Positions 34,537 to 41,908 of a DNA stretch of 64,000 nt are shown piece by piece. Under the pieces are notes generated by a model, which searched no databases, had not been told where the DNA came from, and saw only the letters and a list, made by a program, of their open reading frames with translations. The number at the start of each line of letters is the position of its first letter. The first letter of the stretch is position 1. Position numbers and translations under genes: made by a program. This stretch comes from [Actinomadura] parvosata subsp. kistnae (GTDB taxonomy: Bacteria > Actinomycetota > Actinomycetes > Streptosporangiales > Streptosporangiaceae): positions 124,001 to 188,000 of the forward strand of contig NZ_OOHJ01000022.1 in the NCBI RefSeq assembly GCF_900323885.1. Direction: 5' to 3'.

Positions 34537-36203
34537 GGCTCGGGCGCGCCGTTCAGCTTGGCCCATGCGCGGGCCATCGCGATGCGCTCGGGGCCGGAGG
34601 GATGGGAGGCATAGAGGATATATTCCACCGCATCCGGCGACAGGTCGGAAATATTCGTCACGGCGAGCCGTTTCTGCATGGCGATGAACGTGGCCGGATC
34701 CCTGGTCAGGTCGAGCGCGTGCACGTCGGCCCTGGCCTCGATGTGCCGGCTGATCACGTTCTGGCCCGGGCCCATGATGAGCGAGCCGACCGTCATGAGG
34801 CCCATGACCACGCCCACCGAGCGCGGATCGGCGATCGAGGCGACGCCGGTGCGCCGCCGTACCGAACCGAAGACCAGGAACAGCGCGACCGCGCCGAACG
34901 CGGCGCCCAGGGCGCCGATGAGCGTGCCGTACAGCACGTCGTCGTACTTCGCGTGGCCCAGCTCGTGCGCCACGACCAGCTCGACCTCCCGCTGCGGGGC
35001 CCGCAGCAGCGTGTCGTAGACGACGATGCGGCGCGTGGCGCCGAAGCCCGACACGTACGCGTTGAGCGCCGTCGTGCGGCGCGAGGCGTCGGCCACCAGC
35101 ACGTCCTCGACCGGGACGCCGTCACGGGCCGCCATGTCCAGCAGGTTCGTGCGCAGGGAGCCCTGCGGCATCGAGGTGAAGTCGTTGAACAGCGGCTCGA
35201 ACACCACCGGGTACACGAACGACGTCACGATCGTCAGCGCGAACGCGCCCACCGCCGCCGGGATCCACCAGCGCCTGACCTTGCGCGCCAGCGCCACCAG
35301 GGCCAGCAGCATGACGCAGAGCAGGAACGCCTCCACGCCCAGGTTCTTCAGCCGATCCGCCGTCCAGCTGCCCCAGCCCTGGATGGACAGGCCGTAGTTG
35401 CGCAGGATCGTCTCGAACCACATCCCGAGCGGCCACCTGACGAGCTCCGTGATCGCGGTGATCACCAGCGCGCCGAGCACCACCCGCACCCACCACGGGC
35501 CGCGCAGCCTGCCCAGCACCCTGGCGCTGAACGGGGTGGCGATCAGGATCCCCGCGATGACGACCGTCAGGCCCAGCGAGAGGTAGCTCGGCAGCGTCGT
35601 GGCCGCGTCGAACGCCTGCGACCTGGCGATCTGGGCGGCGTCGAAGTCGCGCGCCGGGTCCGGCGGGCCGCCGGTCAGCACCCGCCACGGCGTGCTGAAG
35701 GCCGACACGGCCAGGATCACGACGCCCAGCAGGACCAGCGCGATGGCCGCCGGGCGCGTCGCCCCGGCGTCCTCGGAGGCTGCCGCCGTCACGGGCACCT
35801 CCTCACGATGCCCTTCCGCACGCTCCTCATTCAGCGACGGCGGTGCGAACGTCACGGTGTCGTCGCTCGCGGGCACCCCGGCGGTCGCCTGAGCTCGGGC
35901 CTGTGTTCGGGCCTGGGCGGGCGCCTCCGCGGCCGCCGCCGGCCCGCTCTCCCCCGGCACCGCGGCCGCCACAGGCTCGCTCTTTCCCGGCACCGCGGCC
36001 GCCGCCGGCTCGCTCTCCCCCGGCGCCATCGTCCCTCCGCCGAGGTGCGGGCGTCCGGCGGGGACGGCGTCCTCCGATTCCGCCGCCTCCTCGTCCGCGT
36101 GCCCGGCGGCCCCCACGGCGGCCATCGCCCCATCCGGTATTCGGGCCTCCCCGGTCACCTCGTCTTCCCGCGCCGCGTCATCGGCGTCTCTCCGATCGCT
36201 CAT
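34533..36203 (-). CDS. M48 family metalloprotease (Ste24/CAAX-protease-like)
   Basis: 556 residues. Residues 1-150 are a low-complexity Ala/Pro/Glu extension with three copies of a PGESEPAAAAV-like unit. A first helix at about 155-175 follows, then four to five more, and the zinc site VVAHELGHAKYDD with the distal Glu in ISRHIEARADVHAL. M48A proteases cleave prenylated or other membrane peptides; bacterial substrates are unknown. ATG 36203 follows GGGGAGG. Translationally coupled to pimB' through GTGA. Confidence 0.85.
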   Translation of the reverse strand: MSDRRDADDAAREDEVTGEARIPDGAMAAVGAAGHADEEAAESEDAVPAGRPHLGGGTMAPGESEPAAAAVPGKSEPVAAAVPGESGPAAAAEAPAQARTQARAQATAGVPASDDTVTFAPPSLNEERAEGHREEVPVTAAASEDAGATRPAAIALVLLGVVILAVSAFSTPWRVLTGGPPDPARDFDAAQIARSQAFDAATTLPSYLSLGLTVVIAGILIATPFSARVLGRLRGPWWVRVVLGALVITAITELVRWPLGMWFETILRNYGLSIQGWGSWTADRLKNLGVEAFLLCVMLLALVALARKVRRWWIPAAVGAFALTIVTSFVYPVVFEPLFNDFTSMPQGSLRTNLLDMAARDGVPVEDVLVADASRRTTALNAYVSGFGATRRIVVYDTLLRAPQREVELVVAHELGHAKYDDVLYGTLIGALGAAFGAVALFLVFGSVRRRTGVASIADPRSVGVVMGLMTVGSLIMGPGQNVISRHIEARADVHALDLTRDPATFIAMQKRLAVTNISDLSPDAVEYILYASHPSGPERIAMARAWAKLNGAPEP

Positions 36204-36214
36204 CTGCCTCCCCT

Positions 36215-37036
36215 TCACACGAGCCGATCCCGCACGTACGTGCGCCACCGTGCCGTCAGTGTGGCGACGGAGAGCCCCAGCGAGGCGAGCGCCCGATCGA
36301 CGCCCGCCACCCGGGCTTCACGGTAGAGCCTCACCAGGGTCCCCTCACCGAACCGGTCAGCGAGGAAGCGACACGCCAGCCAGGCCTCCTGGTACGCCCG
36401 GGCAAGGCGGCCGGGGTCGGCCCCGTTCGCGGCGAAAGCCTCAGGGCCGGGCAAAGCGTTCGGCAGGTGTCCGGCTCGTACCTCGGCCGCCAGTTCGGCG
36501 GCGGCCGTCGCGACGGGCAGCCCGGAATCGCGGTAGCCGACGTAGTCGGCGAAACCCTCGTACAGCCAGACGGGCACGCCGCCGGTGCCGGCGACGACGT
36601 GGGTCAGCTCGTGGGTCAGGACGACGTCCCTGCCGGTGCGGTTGAGCGTGGCGAACGCCTCCGGCACGACGATCACGCGCCGCCCGTCGGCGACCGCCGC
36701 CAGCCCGTCGAAGGGGGTGGTGCGGGCCAGGCGCGCGGCGTCCCGTCCGGACTCCGGCAGGACGATCAGCGGCCGTACGGGCCGGCCGAGCACACCCGAG
36801 ACCCGCGCCCCCGCACTGTCGGCCGCACGCGCCAGCTCATCCAGCGACGCGGGCGAAGCGCCGGCCGGCCCCACGACCGTGGAGCGGGCACCGCGGCTCA
36901 CAGCCGTCCGCCGCCCCGGCCACAGATCGCGCAGCTCGGGAGGAAGGATAGGGGAACCGGGCAGCGGAGCGGCGGCGGCGGGCACGAGGATCAGCAGCCC
37001 CGCCACCACGGCCCGCCGGCTCACCCGCTCCAACAC
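36215..37036 (-). CDS. Secreted zinc metalloprotease-like protein
   Basis: 273 residues with a signal peptide (RRAVVAGLLILVPAAAA) and a zinc motif LTHELTHVVAG followed by WLYEGFADYVGYRDSG, the gluzincin arrangement with the third ligand in EGFADY. It resembles the peptidase MA-like (M1-fold) family common in actinobacteria. Substrate unknown. It precedes the M48 gene on the same strand with an 11-base gap, so both proteases are probably co-transcribed with pimB'. Confidence 0.8.
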   Translation of the reverse strand: MLERVSRRAVVAGLLILVPAAAAPLPGSPILPPELRDLWPGRRTAVSRGARSTVVGPAGASPASLDELARAADSAGARVSGVLGRPVRPLIVLPESGRDAARLARTTPFDGLAAVADGRRVIVVPEAFATLNRTGRDVVLTHELTHVVAGTGGVPVWLYEGFADYVGYRDSGLPVATAAAELAAEVRAGHLPNALPGPEAFAANGADPGRLARAYQEAWLACRFLADRFGEGTLVRLYREARVAGVDRALASLGLSVATLTARWRTYVRDRLV

Positions 37037-37100
37037 GATGCCCGATCGTAGTGGCCCAGGCCGCGCCGAGCTTCAGAGCGTAAGCCCCCGAACAGGCGAG

Positions 37101-37146
37101 AGCCCCGTCCGGATCCAGGAAATCCTCCAAGAATCCGAACGGGGCT
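37101..37146 (-). terminator. Terminator of the riboswitch-controlled NlpC/P60 gene
   Basis: AGCCCCGTCCGGAT and ATCCGAACGGGGCT pair over 13 of 14 positions with an 18-base loop, starting 4 bases after the stop codon at 37150. Confidence 0.75.
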
Positions 37147-37149
37147 TCT

Positions 37150-37770
37150 TCACATGCCGGGACGAACCGCGCCGACAAAGGACGATCGGCGCCATCCGCT
37201 CAGCTTGTCGATGCGTACCCGTTCACCTGTCCGCGGCGAGTGGATCATCTTGCCCTTGCCGACGTACATGCCGACGTGGCCGAGCCCGCTGAAGAACATC
37301 AGGTCGCCGGGACGCAGATTGCGCCACGAGACCTTGTGCCTGATGCGGGCGAACTGGCTGCTCGCCACGCGCGGGAGCTTGATGCCGGCCTTCTTCCAGG
37401 CGAACTGGACGAGACCGGAGCAGTCAAACGAACCAGGCCCTGTGCCTCCGTACCGGTACGGGTCACCGATCTGGTTCTTGGCCACGGCGACGGCCTTGCG
37501 GGCCTTCGCTTGCTGCCGAGCGAGCCTGGCCGCCCTTCGCTGGGCGGTCGTGGCCTTCCTGGACGACTTGGCCGTGCTCGCCACCGCTCTGCTCATCGCC
37601 GCGGTGCTCGTCACTGCCTTGACCGTCATCGGAACGGCCGCATCACTCGTCGTCTCCGCCCGAGCCGTTGGGGCATGGAGGACCAAACCTCCGGCCGTCA
37701 CGGTCATCGTGAGTGCAACGCCACTCAGGGCAAGGCGGGACAGGCGGGGGTTCTGCAGGGGACTAGACAG
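37150..37770 (-). CDS. NlpC/P60 peptidoglycan endopeptidase, probable CTG start
   Basis: 206 residues. NlpC/P60 domain at the C-terminus with catalytic Cys in SFDCSGLVQFAW, His in GLGHVGMYVG and the third residue His in KMIHSPRTG. It cleaves D-glutamyl-meso-DAP type bonds in peptidoglycan stems outside the cell. The ATG at 37707 would cut the signal peptide. CTG 37770, five bases after AAGGAG and in frame, gives SSPLQNPRLSRLALSGVALT plus a hydrophobic run and cleavage after ARA. I take the CTG as the start. Expression is behind a c-di-AMP riboswitch. Confidence 0.85.
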   Translation of the reverse strand: MSSPLQNPRLSRLALSGVALTMTVTAGGLVLHAPTARAETTSDAAVPMTVKAVTSTAAMSRAVASTAKSSRKATTAQRRAARLARQQAKARKAVAVAKNQIGDPYRYGGTGPGSFDCSGLVQFAWKKAGIKLPRVASSQFARIRHKVSWRNLRPGDLMFFSGLGHVGMYVGKGKMIHSPRTGERVRIDKLSGWRRSSFVGAVRPGM

Positions 37771-37788
37771 GATTTCTCCTTGTGTCTT

Positions 37789-37950
37789 CCACGAACGCCT
37801 ACCGGGTTAGCTGACGGATTCGGGCGTGGAAGTCGCCCTACGGCACGCATGGGCGCGCCGATTCACCCCTGATCCCTTGGGGACTTGGGATCGCTGGGTC
37901 CCCGGCTCCGTGCCTCCTGGCTGCACGGATTCGGCAGGCCGCCCTGGCCC
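37789..37950 (-). ncRNA. ydaO/yuaA c-di-AMP riboswitch
   Basis: On the minus strand the leader contains the class's conserved blocks in order: GCCGAATCC, a GGGGACCCA segment, GGGGTGAATC and, nearest the gene, CGAATCCGTCAGCTAACCCG followed by GTAGGCG. These match the ydaO-yuaA consensus. In actinobacteria this riboswitch binds cyclic di-AMP and usually turns off cell-wall hydrolase genes, and an NlpC/P60 gene follows 20-30 bases downstream. Exact 5' limit is uncertain by about 15 bases. Confidence 0.87.
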
Positions 37951-38343
37951 CGACGCGAACTTGCTGGTGTGGGGATGGTCGGGGGGCGACCGGCGGATTT
38001 TTATCTGTCTCACATCGGGAGGGACCGATGCGGGTTCGCGGGGACATGGCTTGTTCACCGCGACGACGCCAGAAGCTACGCCGAAAGGTCACGGATCGGC
38101 AAAGGGTGAGTTCGGCTGTAAAGATCAGACAGGAGGGTTTGTCAGGATCGAAACCCCTGCTGGAACATCGGGCCCCGTTACCAAAATGTGACCCTCCTCA
38201 CACTTCGGGATTGACACATTTGTCAGGTCCCACCAGTCACATCCGTCACATTTGCCACACTTCAAACGTGAATAACGCCACTGGGAGCGCTCCCGCTCCT
38301 TCCGTCCTGTGATGCGCGTTATGCCATGGGAAGTATGGGTACC
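37951..38343. other. Gene-less leader and promoter region upstream of the riboswitch
   Basis: No coding frame is credible. The minus strand has an A/T-rich AGATAAAAAT near 38000-38010 that could be the -10 region of the riboswitch transcript, and the plus strand has TTGACACATTTGTCA at 38211-38225, itself part palindromic. The word ACATTTG recurs at 38216 and 38246. Confidence 0.35.
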
Positions 38344-38359
38344 TACGGCTCCAGCCGTA
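38344..38359. repeat. 16-bp palindrome
   Basis: TACGGCT, CC, AGCCGTA: seven perfect base pairs with a two-base centre, 49 bases from a larger palindrome. Likely a protein-binding site rather than a hairpin, given the short centre. Confidence 0.4.
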
Positions 38360-38407
38360 TTCATCCCCGCTGACTAATGGGCCTCTCTGAGAACCTCGCG
38401 AGCCCGT

Positions 38408-38430
38408 ATCTACGATGCGGCATCGTAGAT
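38408..38430. promoter_or_regulatory. 23-bp perfect palindrome, orphan operator candidate
   Basis: ATCTACGATGC, a single G, GCATCGTAGAT. The arms pair perfectly over 11 bases. No gene starts within several hundred bases on either strand, and the nearest regulator gene is about 3.5 kb or more away. Confidence 0.6.
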
Positions 38431-38680
38431 GTACCGGCCCCGCCTCAGACCCCGCCGTTTCATGCGACCACTCACGCAACAGGCACCTCTAAGCGCACCG
38501 CGGGACACGACGCGGCGCACGGCGCAGCGCATGACGCAGTGCACGGCGCAACGCACGAACGCAGGGCACGACGCAGGGCACGGAGCGGCGCCCCACCACG
38601 CGGCGCACGACAAAGCGCCCTACTACGCGGCCCGCACAGGGGGCACTGCGCCCCGGCAGGCAGGTTTCGCATGCCTATCC

Positions 38681-38985
38681 GGCGCCGGGTCGGCGGGACG
38701 GTGTGCGGTGGGGCTCGGCGCAAGGCGTACGGCGCCCAAGGCGGGCTCTACAGCCGTATCGGACAATCGCGCTAAGCACCGCGCCGGCCACCCTGCCGCC
38801 GGCATGACGCGGTCCAGCCGCCACGCCCGGCGACCCCTGCGAACCTCCCTGGCGCTACCCGCCGCAGCCGGACACGCCACAGAGCACCATCACGCCCCCA
38901 TGCAGCACCCCTCGCACGTGCCCACCTTGAGCACCGCACACCTTGCGCCGAGCTCCACCGCACACCACCCCGCCGACCCGGCGCC
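38681..38985. repeat. Imperfect long inverted repeat (61-nt arms)
   Basis: The arm 38681-38741 and the reverse complement of 38925-38985 agree at about 50 of 61 positions (start GGCGCCGGGTCGGCGGG, end CAAGG); similarity continues weakly about 20 bases outward. The intervening 183 bases hold no gene. Confidence 0.65.
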
Positions 38986-39297
38986 AAGCAGGGCACGCGA
39001 AAGCGCGCCCGGCGCCGCCAAGCGCCACCGCCGCCCACCGCCTTGCCGACCCAGCGTCGCTAAACGCCACTGCCACACACCGCCCCACCGACCCGGCATC
39101 GCCAAGCGCCACCGTCTCACACCACCCCGCCGACCCGGCGTCAGACTGGTGCGCGGTCGAACGTGGCGTGCCGGGCGCAGTGCCGCCACAGCCGTGCTGG
39201 GCCATCGCGCTGGGCACCACGCCGGCCACCATGCGGCCAGACGGACGCCGTACAGCCGCCGCGTCAGGCGACCCCTTCCACCACCCTGGCGCGTCGC
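38751..39297. repeat. Diverged direct repeat (about 110 nt)
   Basis: Sequence from 38751 (CAGCCGTATCGGACAATCGC) recurs from 39189 (CAGCCGTGCTGGGCCATCGC). The match continues through GCGCCGGCCACC, CAGCCGCC, GGCGACCCCT and CCTGGCGC. Similarity is roughly three quarters. Together with the inverted and tandem repeats it fills the 950-base gap 38431-39382, in which I see no real gene. Confidence 0.55.
39016..39141. repeat. 42-bp tandem repeat, three copies
   Basis: Units begin at 39016, 39058 and 39100 (CGCCAAGCGCCACC, CGCTAAACGCCACT, CGCCAAGCGCCACC) and end CCGACCCRGCRT. Mutations fall at all codon positions on both strands, so coding constraint is not evident. Confidence 0.75.
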
Positions 39298-39382
39298 GCG
39301 TGACCGCAACCGTACGTGACCGAAACCCGGGCGGTCAGGGACCGAAATCGGCCCTCACCCACCCCCGCGCGAAAGCGGACGA

Positions 39383-40357
39383 TTACGGGCGGACCGCGCC
39401 CACCAGCGACCGCCCGTAAGAGGAGAGCTTGACGACCTTGACGACGTCGCCCGTCTGCGGCGCATGGACGATCTGCCCGTTACCCGCATACATGCTGACG
39501 TGTCCCAAACCCTCGCTGAAGATCAGATCCCCAGGCTGAAGCGCGTCGAGCGATACCCGGCGGCTGGCCCCCCACGACCACTGCTGCCACGTCGTGCGCG
39601 GCAGCGAGACGCCGGCCGCCGCCCAGGCCGCCTGGGTGAGGCCGGAGCAGTCGTAGCCGCGCGGCCCGGTGCCGCCGTAGATGTACGGCTTGCCCACCTG
39701 TGCGTACGCGAAGCGCAGGGCGGCCGCGGCGCTGCCGGAGGCGGGGCCGGTGTACTTGATGCCGACGCTGTTGGGGTTGCCGGGGTTGTAGGCGCCCAGC
39801 TTCTTGAGGAGTTTCTTCTGCTCGGCGATGAGCTTGCGGATCTCGGAGCGTTCCTTCTCGACGGCGTCGCGTTCCTTGTCGGCCTCTTCGAGCGCCACCT
39901 CGGCCTTGTCGCGCTCGGCCTTGAGCCCCTTGTTCTCGCGGTCGAAGGCGGCCAGTTTCTCGGCTCGTTCCTGCGAGAGCTGGCCGGCCACCGCCCATCC
40001 GGTGAGCATGGCGGAGGGGTTGTTCGTGTTGAAGAGGCCGGGCCAGGAGGTGACGTCCTCGCCGAGTTTGTAGCTCTCGACGGCCATCCCGATCACTTGT
40101 GAGCGCAGGTCGGCGACGGTCGCCAGCTTGCGCTTGTAGCTGTCGTTCAGCTTCGTGTAGGTGGTCTTGGCCTTTTTGTAGCGCTCGTTCGCCTGGTTGA
40201 ACTGCTCGACGACCTTGTCGGCCTTGTCGTTGAGCTTCTCGAGCTTGGCCTTGGCCTGCGCCAAGGTGGGGCGAGGATCGGCGTGAGCGGCTCCCGTCTG
40301 GGACAGCACCAGTCCGAACGCGAGACCCGCGGCCACCGGTACCCGGCCAAACCTCAC
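39383..40357 (-). CDS. NlpC/P60 peptidoglycan endopeptidase with N-terminal coiled coil (RipA/RipC-like)
   Basis: 324 residues. Signal peptide ends AHA; residues 30-190 are a long coiled coil (LAQAKAKLEKLNDKADKVVE, ERDKAEVALEEADKERDAVE), which in RipA-type proteins blocks or positions the enzyme. The catalytic domain carries Cys in YDCSGLTQAAW, His in GHVSMYAG and His in QIVHAPQTG. It cleaves peptidoglycan stem peptides during division. GTG 40357 is preceded by GGGAGG. Position between the NYN protein and pimB' agrees with Rv2190c. Confidence 0.88.
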   Translation of the reverse strand: MRFGRVPVAAGLAFGLVLSQTGAAHADPRPTLAQAKAKLEKLNDKADKVVEQFNQANERYKKAKTTYTKLNDSYKRKLATVADLRSQVIGMAVESYKLGEDVTSWPGLFNTNNPSAMLTGWAVAGQLSQERAEKLAAFDRENKGLKAERDKAEVALEEADKERDAVEKERSEIRKLIAEQKKLLKKLGAYNPGNPNSVGIKYTGPASGSAAAALRFAYAQVGKPYIYGGTGPRGYDCSGLTQAAWAAAGVSLPRTTWQQWSWGASRRVSLDALQPGDLIFSEGLGHVSMYAGNGQIVHAPQTGDVVKVVKLSSYGRSLVGAVRP

Positions 40358-40364
40358 TGTATCG

Positions 40365-40386
40365 CCTCCCAGGGATTACACCTGGG
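40365..40386 (-). promoter_or_regulatory. Hairpin overlapping the RBS of the NlpC/P60 gene
   Basis: On the minus strand CCCAGG, seven bases, CCTGGG pairs over six bases. The second arm supplies the GGG of the GGGAGG ribosome-binding site, so folding would partly hide it. Confidence 0.4.
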
Positions 40387-40441
40387 GCGAAATAGTACAG
40401 AAGTGGCAGGCGGGGTATTGCCAAACCTACCAATTCGTAAT

Positions 40442-41764
40442 TTATGCGCGGCCGAGCCGGCGCAGCAGCAAGCCAGACGGAACGGGTCTGGCGCCCATGC
40501 GCCTGACGGACTCGGCCACCTCCCGGTCGGAGGACACCACGGCGATGGCGCGGCCGGGCGGCTCCGCGCGTACGAGCTGGCGGATGAGGTCGTCGGCGAT
40601 CTCGCCCGGCGCGCTGAACAGCACCCGCACCCCGCGCGGCGCCACCACCTGCACCGGCGCGTTGAGCTCGGCCCCGTCGAACACCACGGTCACCTCGACC
40701 CGGGTCTGCGCCACCAGCCCGCCCAGCGAGGTCATGAGGCGGGTGCGCTGGTCGGCGAGGGTGAGGGTGCCGTAGCCGGTCTTGGTGACGTTGTAGCCGT
40801 CGATGATCAGGTGCACCTGTGGCAGCGCGAGGAGCTGGTCGAGGAGCTGCGGGTCGTCGTCGGCCAGGGCGCGCGCGGGCACGCCCCGCACGTTGGGGCG
40901 CTCGCCGGTGACGGCGGCGACCGAGTCGGCGGGGCGGCTGATCGTGGTGGGCAGGGCGAGCTCGCGGCGCAGCCCGGCCGAGGCGTCTTGGAGGGCGTCG
41001 AGGAGCACGCGGATGCGGGCGTCCTCGATGCTTCTGCCCTCGCGGGCGGCGCGGCGGGAGGCTTCGAGCTGTTTCTCCACGTCGGCCAGGCGCTCGCGCA
41101 GCCGGCGCAGCTCGGACTCGCCGGCGCTGCCGGCGGCGGTGGCGGCCGTGCGGGCCTCCTCGGCCGCGCGCTCCATCTCCTCGGCCCTGCGTGTGGCGGC
41201 CTTGGCCCGCTCGCGCGCGTCGTGCAGCTTGCGGCGCAGGTCGGAGTTCTCCGCGCGGGCCGCCTTGATCTGCTCGCGCAGCCGGTCGGCCTCCTCCTTG
41301 GCGGCGCTCTTCTGCGCGGCGAGCTGCTCGCGCAGCCGCGTGACGGTCTCCTCGCGCTCCAGGTCTTCGGCGGCGACCGCCGACTGCTCCAGGTCGGCGC
41401 GGGCGGTCTCGATCATCTCCGCCCAGCCGGGCGGTCTGGTGAGGTACGCGGCGGCGGCCACGAGCACGGGGTCGGCGGCCGGCGGGATGTTGCCCTCGGC
41501 GAGCGAGGCGACCAGCTCGGGCCAGCCGGCGGCCACGGACTCGGCGACCAGCTCGCGGAACTTCTTGTCGTTCTCGAGCTGCGCGGCGATGGGCGCCCCG
41601 CCCAGCTTGGCCCGCTTGCGGGGGTCGAACTTGGCGATGCCTCTCAGGGGCGGCGGGATGGTGGCAGCGGGCATCGAGCCGAGGACCTGGGAAGCCAGAT
41701 CCACGACATTGAGCCGCACCTGCTCGGGAAGCGGGCGAGACAGGCCTTCACCCGCTGAACTCAT
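40442..41764 (-). CDS. NYN domain (PIN-like) protein with central coiled coil
   Basis: 440 residues. A helical N-terminal domain (about 1-120) is followed by a long coiled coil at 120-265 (REQLAAQKSAAKEEADRLRE). The C-terminal NYN nuclease domain at 300-440 has the acidic residues in HLIIDGYNVTKTG, TVVFDGAEL and VVSSDREVAESVRRMGA. NYN/YacP domains are metal-dependent ribonucleases. Target unknown. ATG 41764 is selected over the upstream start at 41836, which would enter the divergent promoter. An actinobacterial homologue of this architecture is widespread. Confidence 0.83.
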   Translation of the reverse strand: MSSAGEGLSRPLPEQVRLNVVDLASQVLGSMPAATIPPPLRGIAKFDPRKRAKLGGAPIAAQLENDKKFRELVAESVAAGWPELVASLAEGNIPPAADPVLVAAAAYLTRPPGWAEMIETARADLEQSAVAAEDLEREETVTRLREQLAAQKSAAKEEADRLREQIKAARAENSDLRRKLHDARERAKAATRRAEEMERAAEEARTAATAAGSAGESELRRLRERLADVEKQLEASRRAAREGRSIEDARIRVLLDALQDASAGLRRELALPTTISRPADSVAAVTGERPNVRGVPARALADDDPQLLDQLLALPQVHLIIDGYNVTKTGYGTLTLADQRTRLMTSLGGLVAQTRVEVTVVFDGAELNAPVQVVAPRGVRVLFSAPGEIADDLIRQLVRAEPPGRAIAVVSSDREVAESVRRMGARPVPSGLLLRRLGRA

Positions 41765-41847
41765 CCCACTTGTCCCTTCGTGACATGCCCTTTCAGACAA
41801 GGGTACGGCTGTTGCGTACCTGACCGTAACGGCCACCTCTATATGGA

Positions 41848-41857
41848 CAAGCGCTTG
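41848..41857. promoter_or_regulatory. Palindrome upstream of the phosphotransferase gene
   Basis: CAAGCGCTTG is a perfect 10-base palindrome, 52 bases before GTG 41909 and 84 bases from the divergent NYN gene. Similar AAGCGCTT cores are bound by TetR-type regulators of acyl-CoA metabolism in actinobacteria, from memory. Confidence 0.4.
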
Positions 41858-41908
41858 CTAGGGGGTATACGACTGTCGAAGGGCAGATGTCCAACCGGGA
41901 GGCACACC

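Noticed and set aside
38429-39319. Open frame of 296 codons on the plus strand, with a long frame on the other strand as well
   Set aside because: The product is Arg/His/Pro low complexity made by DNA repeats, has no RBS or domain, and the opposite strand is equally open; this is a by-product of GC-rich repeats.
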